Source of the DNA: an uncultured Caulobacter sp.
GTDB lineage: Bacteria > Pseudomonadota > Alphaproteobacteria > Caulobacterales > Caulobacteraceae
Assembly: GCF_937900395.1 (NCBI RefSeq)
Contig: NZ_CALCDX010000045.1
Location: forward strand, 21,786 to 85,785
Direction: 5' to 3'
DNA: 64,000 bases
Part shown: positions 27,000 through 33,851 of the stretch, one piece after another
How positions within the stretch are numbered: the stretch's first letter is position 1
How the letters are laid out: every line of letters starts with the position of its first letter
Position numbers and translations under genes: made by a program
Notes under the pieces: generated by a model
The model's input: only the letters and a program-made list of their open reading frames with translations
Told to the model about the DNA's origin: nothing
Databases searched by the model: none

Positions 27000-29900
27000 C
27001 TAGAAGGCGACGCGCAGCTGGATCCGCGCGTAGCGCGGGGTCTGGTACTCGACCGGCTTGCGGTAGTTGGTGTCCGCCACGCCGCTGCCGCCGACGTCGC
27101 CGAACTCGTGGTAGGCGGTCACCGCGTGCGAGTTGAAAAGGTTGAAGACGTCCAGTCGCAGCGAAGCGTCGAACCGGTCGCCCGGCGTCGGGATGGTCAC
27201 GACCGCGGAAGCGTTGAACTGGGTCACCCAGTCGCCCTCGAAGGCCGAGCCGCGGTCGACGACCTTGCCCTGGCAGTAGAAGCCGTAGCCCTGATAGCCG
27301 TAGGCGGTCGGGTCGACGTCCTTGGGCACGATGCCGATGCAGCTGTACTTGCGCGGCGACTGCACCAGGCCGTTGCCGCCCAAGGTCAGCCAATCGTTCA
27401 CCTGATAGCTGCCATAGGCCTTGAGGGTGTGGCGGCGGTGGTTGGGCAGATAGCCGTCGGCGCCGTTCAGGAAGCCCGGCGAGTCGAAGTCGGCCGTGGT
27501 GTTGATCGCCAACTGACCATTCTCGGACCTCACGCCGCCCTCGTAGTTCCCCTTCAGGCTGGCCCAGGTATACGAGCCCGACACCGACCACTTGCCGTCG
27601 AAGGCCCGGTCGAAGGTGGCCGTCAGGGCGTTGTAGTCGCGCTTGGGCTTGGGATAGGTCAGATCCGCGGCCGACAGGGTGACGACCGGCTTGGAACCGT
27701 CCGGCAAGCTGTTGAGGCGGATGGTGACGTCCTCGCCAGGATTGACGATCACCCACTGGCGGCCGCCGCCGAAGCTGGATTGGCACTGGGCGGCGGTAAA
27801 GCCGGCCTTCACGCAATAGGCGCGCGCGCCGGTGTCGATCGCCACGTCCTCGATGATGCTGTTCAACTCGCGGTGGGTTAAATAGGCCCCGACCTTGATC
27901 AGGTCGCCGAAGCGGCGTTCGTAGCCGACCACGAACTCGTCGGCCGATTGCGGCTTGAGATTATGGGCGATCGACTCGGCGGTGTCGGCCACCAGGCCCG
28001 AGGCCGAGACCAGGCAATTCGAGACCTTGGTGTCCGGACAGGTCGTGACGCCGTTGGCGGTGGTGATGGCCGCGCCGATGACCGGATCGCCGTTGGCGCC
28101 GACCCCGTCCAGGCGGTTGTAGCGAGTGTAGGTGACCAGCGAGCCGGCGAACTTCAAGGACAGGTCGCTGGGCAGCGGCAGGTAGTAGCGGCCGAAGAAG
28201 CCATAGAGCTTGGACTTGCCGTCGCCGAAGGGGTCGCCCGAGACCGACAGGCGCGGCGCCCATTGATTACCCGGATCGTAGAAGGTCGAGCCGTCGGCGT
28301 TGCGGTTGTCGAAGCGGTCGTTGCGCACGCCGGCCTCGACCTGCAGACGATCGCCGAACAGCGACCACTGGTCCTGGGCGTAGAAGGCCTGGTTGACGGT
28401 GCTGAAGCTGCCGCTGTTGCGGTAGACGCGAGTGGTCACGAACTCGATCCCGGCCGGCAGATTGCTCTGGTCCGAGCCGGTCGAGCGGTACAGCTTGAAG
28501 GCGCCGCGGCCGATCGTCTCGAAGAACTGGGTCGCGGTGTTTTCCTCATGGTCGTAGCCGATCCGCAGGTGATGGGCGCCCAGCAGGTCGAAGTTGAAGT
28601 CGGCGTCGGCGCGGTAGAACGTCCTCTTGTCGTCGTTGAACGACTGGGCGTCGGTGACCTTGTTCAGGCCGATGTTCACGCCAGCCGTGTTGGTCCGATA
28701 GTCGACGACCTGCTCATGGGTGGTGTCTAGCGGCAGCTGGCCATCGCGGAACTTGTTGACGCCATAGGCGGCCGACAGGGTGAACCAGGGCGTGAAGACG
28801 CCGGTGTAGCGGCCGATATAGTTCTCGCCCCCCGAGCGCTGGTTGGTCCCGCCCGTCTCCGCCCCGACCGCCTTGGTCGCCGGATCATAGTTCAGGCTGC
28901 GGTTCCGGACGTCCTTGGTGGTGTCGAAATAGGTGAACTCCAGGTGCTGCCTGGAGGTCAGCCAGCCGTCCAGCTTGCCGCCCCAGAAGGGCGCATCGTC
29001 GGTGACGCGAGTGGCGTTGGCGCCAGCGGCTTGGGGCGTGAAGGTCTTCAGTTTGCGCTGGTTGTAGAGGCCGTAGAAGAACAGGCGGTCCTTGATGATC
29101 GGCCCGCCCAGCTCAGCCACCCACTCCTCGCGCTCGGCCGTGGCGTCCTCATAGTTGTTGCGGAAGGTGTTGGGCGCGCTGTCGCGCAGGTCGCCCGGCT
29201 CCCAGGTCGCCGTCACGCCGCCATGGAAGATGTTCGTGCCCGACTTGGTGACGGCGTTGACGAACCCGCCCGTCGAGCGTCCGAACTCGGCCGGATAGCC
29301 GCCGGTCTTCACCTCCACCGACTTATAGAAGTCGAACGGCACTTCCACCGGCAAGAGGCCCATGCGGAAGTTGGTGATGTTCAGTCCGTTCACGAAGAAG
29401 GCGTTCTCGATGAAGCTGGCGCCCGAGATCGAGATCTGGTTGGCGAAGCCGCTGTTCGCCGAGGACGCCCCCTGGACCACGCCCGGCGACATCAGGGCGA
29501 TGTCGCGCAGCGAGCGGCCGACCGGCACGCGTTCGGCCAGTTCGCCGATCTCGATGGCCGCGCCGGTGGTGGTGATCTCGAAGTCCGGCGTGCGCATGCG
29601 GCCGGCCTTGACGACTATCGCCTCGACCGAACCGACCGGGGCCAAGGTGAACAGGTTCGAGGCGCCAGAGCGATTGATCAGCACGCCAGCCTCCGCATAG
29701 GCGTCGTAGCCGTCGGCGCGCACCGACACGGCGTAAGCTCCCGGCGCCAGTTGTGGCACGACATAGGCGCCGCTGGCGTTGGTGACGGCCGAGCGTTTGA
29801 CGCCCAGCGCCTCCGACGTCAGCTGCACCACGGCCCCGGCGATCGGCTTGCCGTCGGCCGACTGCACGCGGCCCGAGGCCTGGACATTGGTGTAGTCCTC

Positions 29901-30017
29901 GGCGAAGGCGGGCGCCGCCGTCAGCGCGACCGCCGAAATGCTCACGCTGGCCAAGGCCAGGGCCCGCAGCGCCAGGACGCCGCCCAGGCGTCGCCCGGCT
30001 CGAATTTGATGCCTCAC
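27000..30017 (-). CDS. Oar-like TonB-dependent receptor with carboxypeptidase-regulatory domain (module 4)
   Basis: A 1005-residue outer-membrane receptor. The start is a GTG (VRHQIRAG) preceded by GGGAGAG; reading further upstream gives no signal peptide. After export sequence ending PAFA come residues about 45-125 forming a carboxypeptidase-regulatory-like beta domain (GRVQSADGKPIAGAVVQL, SGAYVVPQLAPGAYAV). This replaces the STN domain. The plug includes GRSLRDIALMSPGVV and a FVNAVTKSGTNIFHGG segment, typical of Oar-like receptors, and the barrel ends YARIQLRVAF. It has no FecI/FecR partner. It is divergent from a calcineurin-type phosphoesterase and followed by a DeoR regulator, suggesting a different mode of control. 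Confidence 0.9.
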   Translation of the reverse strand: MRHQIRAGRRLGGVLALRALALASVSISAVALTAAPAFAEDYTNVQASGRVQSADGKPIAGAVVQLTSEALGVKRSAVTNASGAYVVPQLAPGAYAVSVRADGYDAYAEAGVLINRSGASNLFTLAPVGSVEAIVVKAGRMRTPDFEITTTGAAIEIGELAERVPVGRSLRDIALMSPGVVQGASSANSGFANQISISGASFIENAFFVNGLNITNFRMGLLPVEVPFDFYKSVEVKTGGYPAEFGRSTGGFVNAVTKSGTNIFHGGVTATWEPGDLRDSAPNTFRNNYEDATAEREEWVAELGGPIIKDRLFFYGLYNQRKLKTFTPQAAGANATRVTDDAPFWGGKLDGWLTSRQHLEFTYFDTTKDVRNRSLNYDPATKAVGAETGGTNQRSGGENYIGRYTGVFTPWFTLSAAYGVNKFRDGQLPLDTTHEQVVDYRTNTAGVNIGLNKVTDAQSFNDDKRTFYRADADFNFDLLGAHHLRIGYDHEENTATQFFETIGRGAFKLYRSTGSDQSNLPAGIEFVTTRVYRNSGSFSTVNQAFYAQDQWSLFGDRLQVEAGVRNDRFDNRNADGSTFYDPGNQWAPRLSVSGDPFGDGKSKLYGFFGRYYLPLPSDLSLKFAGSLVTYTRYNRLDGVGANGDPVIGAAITTANGVTTCPDTKVSNCLVSASGLVADTAESIAHNLKPQSADEFVVGYERRFGDLIKVGAYLTHRELNSIIEDVAIDTGARAYCVKAGFTAAQCQSSFGGGRQWVIVNPGEDVTIRLNSLPDGSKPVVTLSAADLTYPKPKRDYNALTATFDRAFDGKWSVSGSYTWASLKGNYEGGVRSENGQLAINTTADFDSPGFLNGADGYLPNHRRHTLKAYGSYQVNDWLTLGGNGLVQSPRKYSCIGIVPKDVDPTAYGYQGYGFYCQGKVVDRGSAFEGDWVTQFNASAVVTIPTPGDRFDASLRLDVFNLFNSHAVTAYHEFGDVGGSGVADTNYRKPVEYQTPRYARIQLRVAF

Positions 30018-30294
30018 GACCGACTCTCCCAAAGAGAAATTTGTGCCCGACGAGCGTCGCGAACCGTCCCTCACGGCCGCCGCCCCCTCGCCGCGGTCTT
30101 CCTTAGGCGCGCTTTGTGGATGTGATGTGACATTTGTTGATTTCATGTTCACGTCACGAGAGATTGGCTTGCGCTTCGGGAGAGTTTTGACCAGAAATCC
30201 CGCGAAACCCACACAGAAGTCCAATTCACGGGCTTCATCAGGGTGTGTCAGACGTCCGCCAGAAAGGGGGCCGTCTTCAGCCGAGGGACCCGAG
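30018..30294. promoter_or_regulatory. Divergent intergenic region, receptor 4 / phosphoesterase
   Basis: A 277-base gap. At about 30128-30157 an imperfect dyad, GTGACAT and ATGTTCAC separated by 11 bases, is followed by CGTCAC. It is a plausible operator for a shared regulator, but no family consensus was matched with confidence, and a Pho box could not be shown. The GTG start of the phosphoesterase has GAGGGA upstream. No small gene was seen. Confidence 0.35.
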
Positions 30295-32283
30295 GTGACC
30301 AAGACTTCCCTGCTGATCGCCCTGTCGTGGGCGACAATCGTCTGCGGCTGCGCCGGCGGCGCCCTGGCTGCGCCGACCGATCCGTACTTCGCCGACATCG
30401 ACGTGCGCCGCGACGCGCGCGCGGACGAGACGTCGATCGCCGGCGTGGTGTTCGACGACGCCAACCACAACGGTCGTCTGGATTCAGACGAGCATGGCGT
30501 GGCGGGCGTGAAGGTATCCAACAGCCGCGAGGTGGTGCTGACCAACAAGGCCGGCCGCTACATCCTGCCGGCGCGTCCGGACATGGCGGTGTTCGTGATC
30601 CAGCCCAGCGGCTGGCGCGTGCCGACCGACGACCGTTGGGTCCCGCGCTTCGCCTACCAGCACAAGCCGGCCGGCTCGCCCAAGGCGCTGCGATACGGCG
30701 GCCTGCCGCCGACCGGTCCCCTACCCTCGGCCATCAACTTTCCGATCATTCCCACGCACGTTCCCACAAAAACCGGTCAAAGCTTCAACTGTGCGGTGCT
30801 GGGCGACGTGCAGCCCGGGTCCAACATCGAGGTCGGCTACGTCCGCGACTCCCTGGTGCGCGAGATGCTCAACGCGCCCCGGAAGCCGGACTGCCTGTTG
30901 GCCCTGGGCGACATCGTCAGCGACGACCTGCACCTGATCCCGCGCACGGCCGAGGTGATGGGCGCGATCGGCGTCCCGCAGTGGTGGGTGCAGGGCAATC
31001 ACGACTACGACCACGACGCCGACCACGACATCGACAGTTCCGACACCTGGCGGCGGCTATACGGCCCCAATAACTACGCCTTCGAGATCGGCCAGGCGGT
31101 GTTCATCGTCCTGGACAACGTCTCGTTCCCCTGTGGCGAGGATCCGCGCGAGGCCCGCGAGCGGCCGTTCTGCAAGCAGTACTGGAAGACCTACAACGGC
31201 CGCCTGCTGCCCGATCAGATGACCTTCATCGCGAACGTGCTGAAGGCGACCGATCCCAGCAAGCTGGTGGTGTTCGCCGCCCACATCCCGTTCGTGGGCT
31301 TCGACAACGCCGAGTCCCAGCCGCACCAGACCGATAACCTGGGCGAACTCTACGCCCTGGTGAAGGGCCGCCCGGCGCTCTCGCTGACCGGCCACAGCCA
31401 CACGCTGGAGAACATGGCTCCGGGCGATTCGATGGGAGGCTGGAAGGAGACGGTCGGGGTCTCGACGATTCCGTTCCGCCATTTGGTGGCCGGCGCCGTG
31501 GCCGGCGACTGGTGGGGCGGCGACTACGACATCGATGGTGCGCCGATGAGCATCCAGGGCGACGGCTCGCCGCGCGGCTATGTCGATTTCGCCGTGAAGG
31601 GGACCGACTACACGCTCGACTACCGCGCCAGCGGCCTTCCGCGCGATCGCGCCATGTGGCTGTCGGTCAGCACGCCGCGCTTCCGCACCTGGGCCGAGAC
31701 GATCTTCGCCTGGCGCGACGCTCCGGAAGACAGGCGCGACGCCGTCCCGCCGCTCAGCATCCAGGACCTGCCGGACGTGAAGCTGCTGACGCCTTCGGAC
31801 CTTCAGGCTGGGAGTTGGCTGACCGCCGACGTTTGGATGGGCGACTCGACGACCAGGGTCATGGTCGCCATCGACGGCGGCGCGGCGGCGCCCATGGCCC
31901 GCACACAGGAGATGCGCGGCGAAGGCGTCCGGTCGGGCTCGGCCTACTCCGATCCCTTCGCTCTGCAGCGCCAGTTGACCATGGCCCGCACGGCGATCCA
32001 AAGCCGCTCTGGCGATCCGGAGGCGCAAGGCTATGTCCAGGGCCGCCAGAAGCGCCTACCGCCCATGCCGCCGCAGCCGCGCGGGTCCCGCGCCGACCAC
32101 TCGCCGCATCTCTGGCGCTACGACCTGCCCCAGGGCCTGGCTGAAGGCGCCCACACGGCTGTCGTCACCGTCACCCGCGACCAGGGCGAGGCCTCGCGCG
32201 ATACGCTTGTCTTCGAGGTCCGCGCAACCCGCCCGAAGCCGACCTTCGACTTCGAGCATTGGGACAGGTTCAAGAACCAGTAG
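30295..32283 (+). CDS. Exported calcineurin-like phosphoesterase with N- and C-terminal accessory domains
   Basis: A 662-residue protein of the calcineurin-like phosphoesterase type with MetallophosN and MetallophosC-like flanks. A GTG start preceded by GAGGGA gives a signal peptide (LIALSWATIVCGCAGGALA). The N-terminal beta domain (about residues 48-100, AGVVFDDANHNGRLDSDEHG) carries an Asp-rich, dockerin- or SdrD-like calcium loop. The catalytic domain has VLGDVQPG (about 167), LGDIVSDD (about 204), WVQGNHDYDHD (about 232), FAAHIPFVG (about 325) and LTGHSHTLE (about 365). The final 200 residues are beta-rich. It is divergent from the Oar-like receptor. Phosphodiester or phosphomonoester hydrolysis is inferred from the family. 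Confidence 0.87.
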   Translation: MTKTSLLIALSWATIVCGCAGGALAAPTDPYFADIDVRRDARADETSIAGVVFDDANHNGRLDSDEHGVAGVKVSNSREVVLTNKAGRYILPARPDMAVFVIQPSGWRVPTDDRWVPRFAYQHKPAGSPKALRYGGLPPTGPLPSAINFPIIPTHVPTKTGQSFNCAVLGDVQPGSNIEVGYVRDSLVREMLNAPRKPDCLLALGDIVSDDLHLIPRTAEVMGAIGVPQWWVQGNHDYDHDADHDIDSSDTWRRLYGPNNYAFEIGQAVFIVLDNVSFPCGEDPREARERPFCKQYWKTYNGRLLPDQMTFIANVLKATDPSKLVVFAAHIPFVGFDNAESQPHQTDNLGELYALVKGRPALSLTGHSHTLENMAPGDSMGGWKETVGVSTIPFRHLVAGAVAGDWWGGDYDIDGAPMSIQGDGSPRGYVDFAVKGTDYTLDYRASGLPRDRAMWLSVSTPRFRTWAETIFAWRDAPEDRRDAVPPLSIQDLPDVKLLTPSDLQAGSWLTADVWMGDSTTRVMVAIDGGAAAPMARTQEMRGEGVRSGSAYSDPFALQRQLTMARTAIQSRSGDPEAQGYVQGRQKRLPPMPPQPRGSRADHSPHLWRYDLPQGLAEGAHTAVVTVTRDQGEASRDTLVFEVRATRPKPTFDFEHWDRFKNQ

Positions 32284-32305
32284 GCGTGTTTGGCCGCCAT
32301 TTTGA

Positions 32306-33778
32306 CTAGGGCGCGCGAGCGCCCGCGGTCGTCAGATAGATCGGGTTGCCGATCATCAACAGGCGACCGGCCCGGTCGCGGACGTTGACCCGCACCCAGC
32401 TATCTTGCGCCCCCATCCGGACCTCGAACGCGCCCGTCGGCGAGATTCTCGGGACGATCCTGGCGCCATCCTGGATCACCTCCAGCCCAGCCGGATCGGC
32501 GCCGGCGATCACGGCGGTGAGGGCGATGGTCTCGCCGGGTCTCGCCGCCAGCGTCCCGCCCATGACCGCGCCGCGGCCGCCGACGGTGGCGGAGAGATCC
32601 AGCATCCGATCGCCTGTACCGTCGAGATCGATGAACACCCTGCCCGCCCGCAGGCCCGCGAGAAGCGCCTCGCTGGACAGTCCCTCGGCGTGGATCACCG
32701 TGGCGGGACGCCCCACGGCCGAGGGCTTGTCATGGGGGATGCCGGCGTCGTGGTTGTCGCTGCCGCCGATGGCGGTGATCCGGCGCCCCGCGTTGAGCTG
32801 GGCTTCCCAGAAGGGAACGCCCGACAGGACGCCTTCGAACCCTCCCAGCGCCTTCTCATTACCGCCATTGGCGACCTCGATCGCCTGTACGGCGTCGAAG
32901 TCGGTGTCCTTGGCGGTCCAGCCGCAACCCATGCACGGCTCCCCCGACGGCGCGGCCGGGTGGTTGATCGAGAAAATCCCGCCAGCGGCCGTCACGGCCC
33001 GTTGCAGGTCGCGGATGGTCGGGACGCTCCTCGAGCCCAGACGGAAGTCGATGAAGGCGGTCGGTCCAAAGACGTTGGCGTGGCCCTGGAACGTCGTGAC
33101 CTCGCGCCCGGTCATCAGCAACAGGGCGGGGAACGAGGGCTGCAGCTCGGCCAGGGCCTCGGCCTGGCTCGTGGTGTTGTGATCGGTCACGGCGATGAAA
33201 TCGAGCCCGGCGGCCTGGGCCGCAAGCACCGTGCGATAGACCGGACATGGCGCGCGTGGCGCGTCGCCGGTTACGCAGCTCCCATCGCTATGGGCGGTGT
33301 GCATATGCAGGTCGCCGCGATACCAGCCGGGCGTCGTCGCCTTTGTGAGCGTGACGGGCGGGGACGCGGGGGCGCGCTGGAACCAGACCTTCGCCTCGTA
33401 GGTCGCCTTGGATCCCGGCCGGGCGTTGGGCACGCCCAGCAGCAGGGTCCATTCGCCGGATGGCAGCGGCCCCGGGAGGTAGCTGGCCGTCGCGGCCTCG
33501 GTCGAGACGAAGAAGGTCTTCTTGTTGCCGCCGCTCCAGCCGCGGAACCGCTGGGGGTCCAGCAGGCCCAGATCGACCACCGTCCGGTTCTCGCGGCCCG
33601 TATAGTCGAAGGCGATCTCCAGGCGGGTGACGCCGGGCGGCACGTCGAAGGTCACGGGCTTGTAGGTCTGGTGATCCGCGCCCGTGATCTCGCCAGTCAG
33701 GACGAGATCCGGCTTTCCGATCTGGGCGTGGGCAGGCCAGGCGATCAGCAGAGCGATGAGGGCGAGCCAGCGAAGCAT
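32306..33778 (-). CDS. Exported CehA/McbA-type PHP metallohydrolase
   Basis: A 490-residue PHP-superfamily enzyme. The ATG at 33778 opens a clear signal peptide (LRWLALIALLIAWPAHA). Residues about 20-145 form a beta domain; the PHP domain then has YRGDLHMHTAHSDGSC (about 155), IAVTDHNTT (about 195), a GREVTT segment with GHANVFG, SINHPAAP (about 255) and GGSDNHDAG (about 330). A C-terminal beta domain closes the protein. It follows receptor 5 on the same strand after a hairpin. Family members hydrolyse phosphoesters or carbamates; the receptor linkage and other modules here favour a phosphoester, which is inference. Confidence 0.8.
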   Translation of the reverse strand: MLRWLALIALLIAWPAHAQIGKPDLVLTGEITGADHQTYKPVTFDVPPGVTRLEIAFDYTGRENRTVVDLGLLDPQRFRGWSGGNKKTFFVSTEAATASYLPGPLPSGEWTLLLGVPNARPGSKATYEAKVWFQRAPASPPVTLTKATTPGWYRGDLHMHTAHSDGSCVTGDAPRAPCPVYRTVLAAQAAGLDFIAVTDHNTTSQAEALAELQPSFPALLLMTGREVTTFQGHANVFGPTAFIDFRLGSRSVPTIRDLQRAVTAAGGIFSINHPAAPSGEPCMGCGWTAKDTDFDAVQAIEVANGGNEKALGGFEGVLSGVPFWEAQLNAGRRITAIGGSDNHDAGIPHDKPSAVGRPATVIHAEGLSSEALLAGLRAGRVFIDLDGTGDRMLDLSATVGGRGAVMGGTLAARPGETIALTAVIAGADPAGLEVIQDGARIVPRISPTGAFEVRMGAQDSWVRVNVRDRAGRLLMIGNPIYLTTAGARAP

Positions 33779-33797
33779 GGACGGTTTCCAAAAAGAA

Positions 33798-33821
33798 GGG
33801 CGGCCGAGGCTGCGGCCGCCC
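33798..33821 (-). terminator. Terminator-like hairpin between receptor 5 and PHP gene
   Basis: Perfect nine-base arms GGGCGGCCG (33798-33806) and CGGCCGCCC (33813-33821) are followed on the minus strand by TTCTTTTTGG. This is the most terminator-like of the receptor/hydrolase hairpins, yet it lies within what looks like one module, so attenuation is likely. Confidence 0.6.
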
Positions 33822-33851
33822 AAGGTCAGGGGAAGAAGTTCAGGCGGCGCC

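Noticed and set aside
30121..30158. Pho box ahead of the phosphoesterase
   Set aside because: I compared the region with the 7+4 spaced CTGTCAT repeats on both strands and could not match two repeats, so only an unspecified dyad is reported.
30018..30548. Extension of the Oar-like receptor to an ATG at 30548
   Set aside because: It would run antisense through the start of the phosphoesterase gene, and it lacks a signal peptide; the GTG at 30017 has both a ribosome site and an export signal.
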